In this document: positions 1 through 11,316 of the stretch, in pieces | How positions within the stretch are numbered: position 1 is the first letter of the stretch | How the letters are laid out: each line of letters opens with the position of its first letter | Source of the DNA: Atkinsonella hypoxylon | Taxonomy: Eukaryota; Ascomycota; Sordariomycetes; Hypocreales; Clavicipitaceae | DNA: 56,064 nucleotides | Direction: 5' to 3' | Assembly (NCBI GenBank): GCA_000729835.1 | Contig: JFHB01000198.1 | Span: 1-56,064, forward strand | The notes under the pieces: model-generated | Databases searched by the model: none | Seen by the model: only the letters and a program-made list of their open reading frames with translations | What the model was told of the DNA's origin: nothing | Position numbers and translations under genes: made by a program

Positions 1-3000
1 ATAAGGTTAAGGTAGAAAACTTAAACCTAAACGTTATAACTAAGCTTATTAACTTAATAAATAAATATAATATTTATTGTAATAAAGGTATTATTTCTAT
101 ACCTAAAGACTAGTATATAAGAGTAAATCTAGTAGATAAATAGTAGAAGCAGCTAAAACCTATCTAAATCTACCTACTAGAAGCTAAAGATAAAGCTAAA
201 CTAAATAAGGTTTATAATAAGCTATATTTAAGTAGAAAGATATTGTATTTAAACAACCTAGCAGCTATAATCTACTTAGCCTTTATAGTGTAGATTAAAA
301 CCTTAATAGAAAGAAAAGAATAAGTTATAGTTAATATAAAGCTACTTAATAGTGTAGTAATACTAAATATATACTCTTTACTAGATTAATTAGATATTAT
401 AGTAAATATATATAGTAAGAAGATGTTTTTACTCTTTAATATATTAGGGTTTTTCTACTAGCTTTCTATAAAATAAGAATATTAATCTTATATAGTAGTA
501 ATATTAAAATAAGAATTAGAAGCATTAAATATAGCGCTTATAGGCTTTAAGAATATACTAGCTTTTACTTAATAGTATATAGACTAATTATTTTAAAAGT
601 ATTAATATTTTATATAAATCTATATTAATAACATTATTATATTCTTTAACTCTACTAAGGACTACCTTATATACCTTAATATAGTTTTATTAATTCTAAA
701 GAAAAATAAGTTAATAATAGCTATAAAGAAGTTATTTATAGGCTACTTAGCTATTTAGCTATTAGGTTTTATTGTTAATAGTAATAAAATTACTAATATA
801 AACAATAGGCTAAAAGCTTTTTAAAAACTTAAGTTTTTAGTAAATCTTATAAATCTAAAGACCTTTATTAGTATAGCTAGCTTTTTATAAAAGAGTATTC
901 TATAGTTTAATGTATAAATTTACTTACTATAGAAATAAAAGACTACTTTACTGTAAAAGCTTTATAAGAAAAGCTTAGCTAATAGTTTACCTAAACTAAT
1001 ATACTAAAAGAAAGCTTAAGAAGTAATATTTTTACTAAAACCTAAGGAAAAGAAAGTATTCTAAGAGGTAAAAGTATACTTTAATAAAAACACTATTTTA
1101 TAGCACTATAACTCTAGTAAGTATTTATTCTTTAAAGTTAACGCTTATAAGGAAGAATTTAGGCTCTTTATCTTTTAGCTTATAGGTAAATAGAACAGTT
1201 ATAGTATACCTAATAAAGACATTAAAAGTAACTAGCTATAGCTAATTCTTTTTCTCTTAAGATATACTTTTAACCTAAAGAAATATTATAAATTAACTAA
1301 GGTAGAGGTAGCTATAATTATATAGAGTGTTTAAAAGCTATAGAAAATAGTTTAATTTAACTATTATACTATTAATATTATTATAGACTACTTACTAGCA
1401 AAAAGAATTATTAAATATACCTTATTTACTATAATAGATCTAGATAAAGCTAACCTAAAATTAGCTAAAGTAGCTAATTATTTATTGTAATTTAACCTAA
1501 GAGTTTTCTATATACTAGAAGTACTAAATATAGTGCTAAATACACTCTTTAGGTTATTAGTTACAGTTTTATACTAAAAGGAGGCTTATAACAGTAAATT
1601 TAATAAGCTTAATATAAGTGTATTTTTCGCTAAAGAATACAGCGCTATAGCAGTATTAAATAAAGGTTTAAAAGAGGAAATTGTTTAAGGCTATAGTTTT
1701 AATCTAAAGCTTAGTAGAATTATAGAAGATATTAAGGACTTTTGCAAAAAGTAGAATTAATAAAATTAACAATAAAGGCTAAGGATTCTGCTATATAAAT
1801 AAACCCTATAAGACAATAGACTTTTATACTATTATAATAGAAAAAGCCTATTTTAACTGTATATACCTATAAAGGTTGTAGAATTTATCCTTAAAACAGT
1901 CTATAATAATTAAAACTATTTTAGTGCCTATAGAATAGCAGTAGAATTATAGGTAGTTTACTTTCTATAAATATATAAGTAGATTTAAACCTATATTACT
2001 TACTACTGCACCTATAAAGAAAATATAATTAACTGTAGTAAGCTACTAGAGAAATTAAGGTTATTAGAGTTAGTTCTAACTCTCTTCTATATAATTTTGC
2101 TTAATTTTATTACTAATATACCTAAAGTTAGCTTAATAAATACTCTATAGCAAAAAGATAGATATAGCTTCTATAACTTACTATATCTAGTAAATTGCCT
2201 ATTTAGTAAGTAAATAATTCTTATACTTAAGTATATAATATATATAGTAGAAATTTAGGTAGAACTGCTCTTATAAATACTATATTTATTAGACTAAAGC
2301 CTTCTTAAGTAGATTATAAGTAACTAAAATCTAAAGTTTATTTCTAATGTTTAAAGAAGTATATTTACCTAAATTAAAAGTAAATTGCTTATAGCTATAG
2401 CTTACTACCTATAGATAGATAGAACAGCTAAATAGAAGAATTAAATAGTTATTATTGCTGTTTAATACTATATAGTTATAAATCTAGATACACTATAGAC
2501 TGCAATACTTCTAGCACTATAGCACTAACTTAATAATGTAGTAGTAGCTAGTATAGAGATTTCCTTTAATAAACTTATATATAGTTTCTAACTAGCTACT
2601 GTTGTTAATTTAATCTAATTAGATAATGTTTTTAGCAATAGAATAGATATAAGCAATATAGCTGTACTTTAGAAGCTATATTAATAAGAGGTAGAAACAG
2701 CTATTAGTATAGTAAATGCCTTAAGTAAGATTAAATATAATGCCTAGTATAAGCCTATTAATATTAAAGTAGAGAATATAGTCTACCTATAATTATACTA
2801 AGGATATATACTTCTAGAAAAGCTAAAAAAGAAATAGTCTTCTTAATAGGTAAAGCTATATAAGGTTCTTATAAAAGTAAGCCTATTATTGTTTTACCTA
2901 GATTTCTTACTAGATTTATATATATACTTAGTAGTATTAGCAGCTTACCTTTAGAAGCTAAGATAAAGTAAAAACTCTTTTAACTAAAAAGAGTAACTAC

Positions 3001-3314
3001 TACTGCTAATTGCAATAGAAGGGTTTAGTATAGAGAACTATTAGGAAATTAAGTAAATTTATACCTATTAAATCTAACGTTCCTGCAGTAGGTTAAGTAA
3101 GCTATATCTAGAATTCCTTATACAATAGAAAGAGTTCTTTACTAAAGATAACTAATAGATTGCTAAAGATAAGCTTAAAGTTAATGCTTTTAAAATTATA
3201 AATAAATATCTATAGAAACACCTTATAAATTAAGAAGAAGAGTATTAATATTATTAAAAGAGTAATATAGCCTACTAGAAAGCTCTAAATTAGCTAGTAG
3301 AAGCTTACTACTAA
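1..3314 (+). pseudogene. Ty3/gypsy pol remnant: RT, RNase H, integrase, chromodomain-like tail
   Basis: This is the 3' part of a Ty3/gypsy polyprotein; its 5' part lies outside the window. The RT active site is readable at 621-632 as Y-I-N-N followed by I-I-I-F-F, where the family has Y-x-D-D, so both Asp codons have become Asn. A connection segment and RNase H follow. The RNase H end is recognisable at about 1503-1562 as the family's motif of the type ...PG..N.V.D.LSR, here read as V-L-N-I-V-L-N-T-L-F-R. Integrase covers roughly 1740-2900. The core motif, normally (L/I)DFI.(D/N)(L/I)P, reads L-N-F-I-T-N-I-P at 2100-2123, again with Asp changed to Asn. The tail at 3105-3175 resembles a chromodomain (E-F-L-I-Q-stop-K-E-F), and the frame ends at TAA 3312-3314. 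The RT-RNase H-integrase order identifies Ty3/gypsy rather than Ty1/copia. Most breaks are TAG or TAA at expected Gln/Trp positions. Confidence 0.8.
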
Positions 3315-3602
3315 CTCTTTTCTTTATAAGTCTTAATTTCCTTTATTATATAATAAATTGTTTAAATCCCTTAGTATCTCTTTCTTTATATTCTTATTTA
3401 TTATTATTAAAACTATTAAAATTAACCTATATTATAGAATTATAGAAGGTTAAGAAGAAAATACCTATAAATCTATATATTATTATTTTAACCTACTTTT
3501 TCTATAAATTTACCTTTACTTTTGTAAATTTTTACGCTTTCTACTATATAACCTTTTTCTTATACCTTTATATATTATAAAATCTTATAAATTTATTAAT
3601 AC
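3315..3602. other. AT-rich spacer after gypsy pol
   Basis: Very AT-rich sequence between the end of gypsy pol and the next readable frame. All frames carry dense stops. I see no LTR, repeat or RNA gene in it. Confidence 0.4.
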
Positions 3603-5908
3603 TATTATAGCTGCTGCTCTTTCTATCTCTTTAGGCTATTATTTAGCTACTTTTAATAGTTAAACACTAAAATACTATACTAAAGGCAATAGACTGCTTA
3701 TAGAGTAAATTTCTATAGCCTATAGAACTAGCTAGCCTCTATAGAGCTACTTCTAGCCTCTTCTATCCCTTCTGCAGAAAATCTATTACTATTATCCTTT
3801 TCTTTTAGTAGTTTAGAATTATTAATTCTAGTAAACCTAGATAGCCTATTCTAAGAAGGGAATAACAATAGTAACTACACTTAAGCTATAATACTACTAC
3901 TATTTAAACCTAAAGAAGAATATATTGCTTCTAATATATATATTAATTATAATAATAGTTCTAACGCTAAAAGTAAAGGTTTTAAGTTTAAGGAGTAGAA
4001 ATATAACTATAAAGGTAATATAGTAGCTATAGAGCTAAACAACATTAAAACTTATCTTATATTGCTTAATTTCTGCTGCTTATATAGCACTTTTAGTAGG
4101 CTTAAAAGTGCTAAAGGCACCCTAAAAGTTAATAAGTTTATCCTTAGCACTATTTCTATAGAAATTAAAGATAATATTAATATTACTAATGTAGAGCCTA
4201 TTATAGAAGACTATAGTTAGTATTGCTATACTAATAGAGCTAAAGAAAAGGTATAGAATATAGAAAATGCTATTTACGCTTATACCTATAAATTTACCCT
4301 TAAAGGCAGTATAATAGATAAAACTAGCATTAAGGTCTCTAAAGATAATATATATTACTTACTCTAGCAGAATATAGTAATATATATCTTTAGAATTTAT
4401 AATAACTGTAAAGTAAAGCACTAGAACTAGCAATATAAAGGTAAGAATACTAAAGTATCTATAGGTAACGCTAAAGTAGCTAGAAGAGGCAAGATATAGG
4501 CAAAAGCAGTAGCTACTATATACTATAGTAGCAATATAGTAAAAAGAGGTAAGGAAACTATTACTATAGATTTATTTACTAGTTTGCTGTTATAGGTAGT
4601 GTTACTTATTATTTACTTCTTTAATAAATTTAGTAGAATTAACAGCACTATTGTAGGTGCCTTAGCTAGTATTAGCTATATAAACTTACTCTTTATTCTA
4701 TTAGCTAAAGTGCAATTCTAGAGCTAGTGTAATAGTTTTCTTTAGAAAAAGTGTAAATTTAACGCTAAGGAAATAATTAAAGCCTACCTTAAGGATACTT
4801 CTATAGGTAGTAACGCTATATAGAAGTAACTTAACCTTTATATTGCTAAAATTAATAAGTTAAATAAAAAGATTAACTAAGTTAAAATAGAGGCTAAAGG
4901 AGGTCTATTTAATAAGCAGTTTAATAAATTATAAACTGCTATCTATAGTATATATAACTAACTAAATAGTATAAGTTAATTTAATAAAGGTATTAATAAT
5001 ATTATTAATAAAAATAAAACCTTACTAAAGGTTACTAATAATATTAATATACTATAGGCAGAAAGCAGATGCCTACAATATAAAATTAACTATATTTATA
5101 TAAACTTCTTAGAACGCTTAGCTAACTAGCCTATTGCTGCATAAGGCCTCTTTAGTAATAGATTTAGCACTATTTAATGTAGAAGAAGTGCTTAGTTTAT
5201 TCTAATTAACCTATCTTTAATACATTTCTCTTTATTAATTCTATAAAAAATACCTTTTATAGTAAAGCTAATATTAACTAAGGTAAAAATGCTAACTAAG
5301 AGGCTAGCTGTAAGTAAACTAGTAGAAATACCTATTAAGTATAAGACTAGTACCTTCTAGGTAAAACTCTCCCTAAAGCTGCTAGAAACGTTCTTTAGCT
5401 TTACTTTCTAGAGAGAACTAATAGCTTACTATAACTAACTAATAATTTACTGCTATTACTAATACCTAAAGATTAAAATAAGCTGTATATATATAGAGAA
5501 ATACACTAAAGGGATCTAATAGAAAATTTGCTTTAATATAGATTAATTTTTAATGCTTTTAACACTGTATAGAATAATCTTACATAAAGAATATACTATA
5601 TAGATTTAATAAATTAGCTTTATTATATAAGATTAATTTATAGGATTTAATATTATCTAGAATAATTTTGCGTAACTTTACTTATATATAGAATATAGAA
5701 TAAGCTTTAATGCTCTATTAGGTTTAAGGAAATCTATTAATTTAATATATAGATTTAATAGTTACTAGATTATAAGTGTAATTTAGGCATTATAAGTGTA
5801 TAGGAAAATACGTAAATATAGCAACCTATGCTGCAGATTGCACTACAACAATAATAACGCGTACTTATATAATAAAACAATAACTACCTTTCTGCGCCTT
5901 TTATAACA
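3603..5908 (+). pseudogene. Decayed long frame of unknown product between gypsy pol and its 3' LTR
   Basis: One forward frame can be read from about 3603 to 5908, some 770 codons, without needing an indel. It is broken only by TAG and TAA, as expected if Gln and Trp codons had been hit by RIP. In a sample at 4021-4370 this frame has 3 stops against about 12 and about 27 in the other two forward frames. The N-terminal part is rich in Ser, Asn and acidic residues. The middle is a mixed, globular-looking sequence (around 4000-4900). The C-terminal third has a Cys/Tyr-rich patch near 5450-5500 and a Cys-Cys near 5835-5845. I recognise no domain. It ends about 100 bases before the 243-bp LTR, the place where some gypsy elements carry an extra (env-like) ORF. 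It could also be a captured host gene or a fragment of another element. The true start is unknown. Confidence 0.45.
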
Positions 5909-6012
5909 GCTAGATTAATAAGTTATTTAGTTCAATCTAATATGCCTTTTAACGATTAACATTTAATTTTAGAACAGCTAGAACAGCTAATCTTTTTTGT
6001 AGAGGCAGCACT

Positions 6013-6255
6013 TATTACAGAATAATCCTATAGACCTATAGGTCACTAGTGCACGTAACCGCAATTATATATAAGTAGTTAGAAGCAACACTTAGGTAGT
6101 TAGATTAAACAATTAACTATTATTCACTAGAACACTATTGCTAGATGCTCCTTACAGAAGCTCTTACAACTCCTCTTACGATTTATTGCATAACCTATCG
6201 AATCCGACAACCTATCGTCGCTTCCAACAAACCCACGTTAGATCCCACCGTAACA
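6013..6255 (+). repeat. 243-bp gypsy LTR, probable 3' LTR of the element at 1-6012
   Basis: The repeat starts TATTACAGAATAATCC and ends CCCACCGTAACA, consistent with ancestral termini TGTTACGG...CCGTAACA. The same 243-bp sequence occurs inverted at 30281-30523. Shared landmarks are the GTCACTAGTGCACGT block, a TATATATAAG box, and a block that includes CTCCTTACAGAAGCTC. The sequence after 6255 does not match the post-LTR leader of the inverted copy. It is therefore not a 5' LTR with its leader, and the + strand pol upstream makes a 3' LTR most likely. The last 120 bases keep many CpG sites and are less altered than the flanks. The far copy of the target duplication would lie outside the window. 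Confidence 0.75.
6066..6075 (+). promoter_or_regulatory. TATA-like box in gypsy LTR
   Basis: TATATATAAG lies about 50 bp inside the LTR, just after a degenerate E-box (CACGTA here, intact CACGTG in the other copy at 30479-30484). The position fits the U3 promoter of the element. It is inferred from sequence only. Confidence 0.35.
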
Positions 6256-9200
6256 TTAAGATTCTAATTACAAAAGAATTTAATAGCTCTTAGAGGCGCA
6301 TTAGGCATAGGACTCTATTAAAAAGCAACTTTAGTGTATATTAAGCATCTACTAGCACTAATATTGTTGCCTCTACAGACTTAAAGCTTAAAGGTAAATT
6401 TATACTAAAGAGGTAAGGTTTATTAGTATAATAAGAGGATAGAAGTGTAATTAAAAGCTTTTTTACAAAAGACTTACTGTATTAATAAGCGTTATTAAAG
6501 GAAAGATATCTATTTAACTATTCTAAGAGAGAGTAACCTAATAAGAGAGAGCAGTAAAAGAGATTCTTCTACTAATAATATCTTATATATTTGTAAGATC
6601 CTTACGGTTTTAAGGAAGCTTTTTAGCTATAATTAAATAATTAAAGGTGCTAATAAAGGTAATAAGAAAGAGGCTATATAGAAAGGTAGTTATAAGAAGA
6701 AAGAAGGAAGATAAATATAATTAGTTAGGGAGAATGTTATAAATTACTTAATAAGTTCGCAGCTGTTAAAGTCTTAGTATATATTTACTGTTAGCCTCTG
6801 CTAAATTACAACAATTATAAACAGCTGTTAACTAAGGATTTATTAAGACAATACTAGCTATAATACAGCCTATATTTCTACTCTCTCTCTCTCTTTATTC
6901 CTTTATTCTTATAATATTTTTATTATAAGCATCTACCTAAGCTCTTTTTTACCTTTAATTTTTTAAAAGCTATTTAATCTCTACTGCTAAAATAGAAAAC
7001 AAATACTAGAAACCTATTTCTAAGACTAGCTTTAAAGTTATATATAAGGGATAAATATATTACTTTAGGACGTTAAGGAACCTACTAATATACTATATTA
7101 TAGTGTAAGTCTATAAGCTAATTAGCAATTTCTTTTATATAGAAGAGTAAAATTAAGTAGATTTACCTCTTAAGAAGCTCTATAAGTGCTAGCTGCCTCT
7201 CTTTTAGTAACGTTTTAAGTAGCCTCCTTTTAGCCTACTACTTTATTAGGATTATAATTTAGATAACTTTAGGCTTATAGAGTTAATATAGTCTAGCTAG
7301 AGTTTAGTAATCTAGTTTAATTATCTTAATAATATTTATAGCTTTCTAATAAAGTTCTTTAAGTAAGAGACTTATTGCAGATAGTTAAATTAATTCTAGC
7401 TTATTGCTATAGTAAGGATTATTACTTATAGGATTAAGTGTGCAGCAGTTATCTTTAAGGAGTCTTTTGTAATTAATATAGAAGAAATAAACTAAAGTAA
7501 GATTATAAGACTTATAGGTTAAAAGGTATATAGAATTAAAGATAGGTTTTAACTTATTTTCTGCTGTTATAATATAAGCTATAACCCTTCTGCCTTACAC
7601 AATAAAATAAGTAGGTAAAGACTTATTGCTAGCTTTCTTTTCTTTAATAACTACTAAACTTATTTTATCTTTAATTGCTTAAAGGAATACTATTATTACT
7701 TTAATATAGAACCTAAAGGCAGAATTAAAAGGTTTAAAGCTGCAGTCTATAGTTAAGTATAAACTTTATAGCTCCTTTAGTATCTATACCTATTTTAAGC
7801 AATTTTAGTACTATATTATAAGTAGAAGAGTAACTAGAAATGTAGATATACCTATTTATTCTTCTTAATATAAATGCTTTATTGTTTAGTTAAGTATTTT
7901 CTAATTAATCTTATTAGTAACAGCTTATATAATATACCTTATACTTAATATAGTAACTATAGAATTACTTAAACATTAGAGAACGAATTTAAACTGCGCC
8001 TTTACAACTAGGTTATAACTAATAACTTTATTAATTAGTCTTATAACTACTGTAAAGGTACTAGTAAGGTTATAATAGTTTTACGTGTAATAGCAGTAAA
8101 TAAGCTTAGTTTTATAAATAAGTATATAGTTATTAAAAAGGCTAAGACTATAGGCTTTAACCTTAGCTACCTCTAGGAAAATACTATAAAGCGTTTTATC
8201 TTAAGATATTACTTATAGATAACTAGTAGTAGAATTCCTATTCTAAAGGAGCTTAATGCTTAAAAGTTTACCTTAAGTAATTATAATTAAGTAATTAAAT
8301 AGTTAATAGAGGTTAATAGATAAATACTTATATAACTTTAGGAGAATTAGTTTGTTGCTGCTGTTTAGTTTAATAGCAATTCTATTATCTATAATAGAAC
8401 TATTAAAGCAGCAATAACAGTAAGGGAATAGTGTTTATATCTTCTAATGTAGATAAGTAAGCCTAGCTAGGCTCTTATACATTATAAGCTACTTTCTTTT
8501 GCACAAAAGAAGTCTTTAATTATAACGTTTAAGGTGCTACTATAGCCTATAACTAATTTATAAAGCCCTTTATTATTACTACTGCTAGATAATTTAGAGG
8601 TCCTTACTAGAATTTCTAGTATACTGCAAGATTTTATATAAAGAGATTAAATAGAATCTTACAGTAAGAACTAGCTTCTGTAATAATTATAGAACTTAAA
8701 GCATTAGCTGCTGTCTTTATATTTTATAGAACTATTAGTGCAGAAGTAGAAATTTAAGTAAAGGGATAAAGAGATTATAAGGATAGTAAAATAAGCACTT
8801 AGAGCTAGAGAATACTACACTATAAAGGATTAAATAGAAGCATTAGCTTAAAGATATATTACTAAACAGCCTATAATAGCCTATAATTCTATTACTAATA
8901 TAAACCTTAGTATTATACTACTAGCTCTCTTCTATTCTAGCGCTTAGCAAGAAATAATTAAGGTAAATAAAAGACACTAATTAATTACATTTAAAGCAAC
9001 TAAATAAAGTATAAATCGCTAAGAAAAAGTTGCTTATTATAAAGGAAAGCGCCTAGCTGTAAGAACGCTATTACTAGTAAGAGGGACGCTACTATATACG
9101 CTAAAGACGCTAAAGCTATTATAGAAGATAAAAGGATTAAGACTTTAGGATTAAGGGAATTAGCTAGAGGGTTAAGTTACTTATAAGTCTTGCTTTATAA

Positions 9201-9587
9201 GCTTATTTATAACTAAAGAGGTATTATATTATAGTAGAGTTACCCTCTTACGCTCTTATATTAGCTTTATAAGGGATACTATATATAGGTTTTCTCTATA
9301 AGAGTATGCATTACTTAGACGTCTAAATAGTTTAAGAAAGAAAGTGTATAAGCAGCTTCTACTAGCTCTTTTTAGCTTTTACTCTTTTTAATTAATTAAT
9401 ATCTTTTAGCCTACTTTAATTTACAACACTTAATACTTAAAAGATATTACTTTACTAACACTAACGCTTTCCTTAACACTTTAATATATTTAGCTCCTTT
9501 TATATATATATATCTTCTAAGCTGCAATTAATATTTTATTTTCTGCCTTTTTAGACTATTTAATCTTCTTACTAGCTATTATTTAAT
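6256..9587. other. RIP-degraded tract, content unresolved
   Basis: About 3.3 kb of AT-rich, TpA-rich DNA lies between the gypsy LTR and the GC-balanced island. A forward frame can be followed from about 7023 to 9390, but it carries roughly one TAA/TAG every ten codons. Where I compared them (about 7021-7500) the other forward frames were only slightly worse, so this is not proof of coding. A basic Lys/Gly-rich stretch is readable near 6645-6720. A short hydrophilic stretch rich in Ala, Lys and Asp can be read in another forward frame near 9048-9165. No RT, integrase, protease or transposase motif was found with confidence. A (CT)n microsatellite sits at about 6878-6896. It is probably an older transposon, but the class is unknown. 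Confidence 0.5.
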
Positions 9588-9710
9588 AGTATACACCGTT
9601 AAATATCTCGCTCTCTGCCGATCCTCTTCGATCTTAACGTGCGCTATATCGTCACCTGCTTTAGTGTGGGCTGTATGGTCATTTAGGGGTTTAGTCTTGA
9701 GACGACAAAA
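9588..9710. other. Short GC-balanced island not shared with the repeats
   Basis: This stretch keeps CpG, CpA and TpG sites (for example CTCTGCCGATCCTCTTCGAT and CACCTGCTTTAGTGTGGGCT), unlike the flanks. It joins the truncated Cop1 leader at 9711. It matches none of the other repeats in the window that I could compare, so it may be single-copy sequence or a fragment too short to have been mutated. Confidence 0.5.
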
Positions 9711-10586
9711 ATGCCTCTACTAGATATCAATAGATTGCTCTATTATAGGCCTTAAAGTGCCCTATATCTTCAGAAATTATACTGAGATTTTTCTCTAATT
9801 TCTTTCGTAATAGGTATAATAGGCTCTAAAGGCTGCGTTGTATCGCGATCTGTATGCGCATACAATTTGTATAGTAGACTAGATTAATAAGCAGTTATAA
9901 GGGGCATAAAACACAGGTCCTAGCTATTTTTAGCCTAAAAAATTCAGAAGATTCTTGTCCAATTAGGTTCTAACAAATTAGTAGAGACCTAGGCACAGCT
10001 AATTTAGGGATATCCAGCTAATTCCTACTTTAAAATCCCAACCAGTGGGATTACTACACAAATTAATTCTGCAACCGAAAACATAGGAATATCCAACAGC
10101 AACAAGAGCTGTTAGGCGTGCATTATAAATTGTAGTATAGCTACTAACAGAGGTGCATAGGGTGCACAATATACAAGATAACAGCACAACAACGAGCAAT
10201 ACAGTGCAGCGCTAAGCTTATTTCTTAATAGAAATAATTAATTAGGCAGTGCCTAATAAAACAATTTGCAGTGCGAATGTAATGTGTGCAGATGTGTATA
10301 TTTTGATGTTGCGCAACAATAGAACCTAGCTATTAAGAATAGCTTTAAAAGTATATATGCATAGGGTGCATAGAGTGCAGAAGGCACAGGGTAGGCAGAA
10401 TGAAAACACTAATATAGTAGCTAGCGATGTTTATGTAGCAGGTATTAATAGCTTCCAGCAAGCTACTAATAGCAGCAATAGCTGCTAGTGCAGGTCTTAA
10501 TATAGCTTCTAGTAGGTAATACAGTACACAATAGTAGATTTTCAGCGGGCTAACAGCTTGCAGATAGGTCTTCTAGGCTTATAACC
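9711..10586 (-). mobile_element. Leader of a second, truncated Cop1 unit
   Basis: On the - strand this follows the LTR at 10587-11292 and starts with the primer site (10576-10586 on the + strand reads GGCTTATAACC). It then matches the leader of copies A, B and C nearly to its end. It stops at 9711, about 65 bp short of where gag would start, at a junction with the GC-balanced island. The LTR at 10587-11292 is thus followed by a proper primer site and leader. It behaves as the 5' LTR of this unit as well as the 3' LTR of copy A, as in a head-to-tail dimer sharing one LTR. A 66-codon frame here (9999-10199, - strand) lies in the leader and is not taken as a gene. Confidence 0.75.
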
Positions 10587-11292
10587 TATTAAAAATAATA
10601 GGGATTATAAGACTAGATATCTAAGAGGGTAGTGGTTTCTTAGATTTAGCACCTGTAATTACTCCTAGCAATTATTACGTAGTGGAAGCAGCAGCAGCCT
10701 AAATCAAGCTGTAGTGTATAGTATAAATTATGTAGAGGCAATAGATAAATATAATAGTAGTATCTTTATATTAAGAGCGCTGTAACAAACTTAGTGAGGG
10801 TAGAATCTTAAATCTTTCTAGTCCCTTATAGACCTACTAACTATATTAGCGGGCTGTAGTTGCTAGAAGGGGCTTATAGGCTACTTTATAATTTCCGCAA
10901 AAAGATTTACTATATAAAAACAAAAAAATCGACTTACAGCTATACAAACGAGATACCTATATACACAATTTAACAAATTCCACTAATAATAAGCAACCCT
11001 TATAAGCAACCTTATCTAACAATTATACTATTAAATAGCCCTAATTCTTAGCTTTTAAATAGTATACTTCTTAAATTTCTACTATTGCTAGTTGTAGAGA
11101 AAATCGCAGTTAAAGTTAACTATAGGTTAGGCAACTTTGCCTTAGTCAATTCTAGATGTTTTGCATCTAGTAACAACGATATCTCTACCAAAAATCAACG
11201 TAACTAGACCTAGTTAGGGTTACGTGATAGAGCAACTAACAGGCAACTAGCAAGCATAAAAATAGGCTATACAGGGTAGCTTATTTTTAACA
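10587..11292 (-). repeat. Cop1 LTR, shared 3' LTR of copy A and 5' LTR of a truncated unit
   Basis: 706 bp. On the + strand it starts TATTAAAAATAATAGGG and ends GCTTATTTTTAACA, the reverse of the Cop1 termini. Ancestral termini inferred from all copies are TGTTGAAAATAA...TTATTTTCAACA, an inverted repeat of about 12 bp that is typical of copia LTRs. The adjacent 10576-10586 is a primer site. On the other side the expected purine tract is absent. Confidence 0.88.
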
Positions 11293-11316
11293 GAATCAAC
11301 CAACGAAAATACAGTA

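Noticed and set aside
6878..6896. (CT)n microsatellite as a promoter element
   Set aside because: It is a simple repeat with no gene beside it.
7023..9390. Long + strand frame as a transposase or a tyrosine recombinase of the Starship captain type
   Set aside because: Stop density is close to that of other frames and I found no catalytic motif. A resemblance to pogo-type C-termini near 9048-9165 could not be supported.
9999..10199. 66-codon - strand open frame
   Set aside because: It lies in the Cop1 leader and is not preserved in the other copies.
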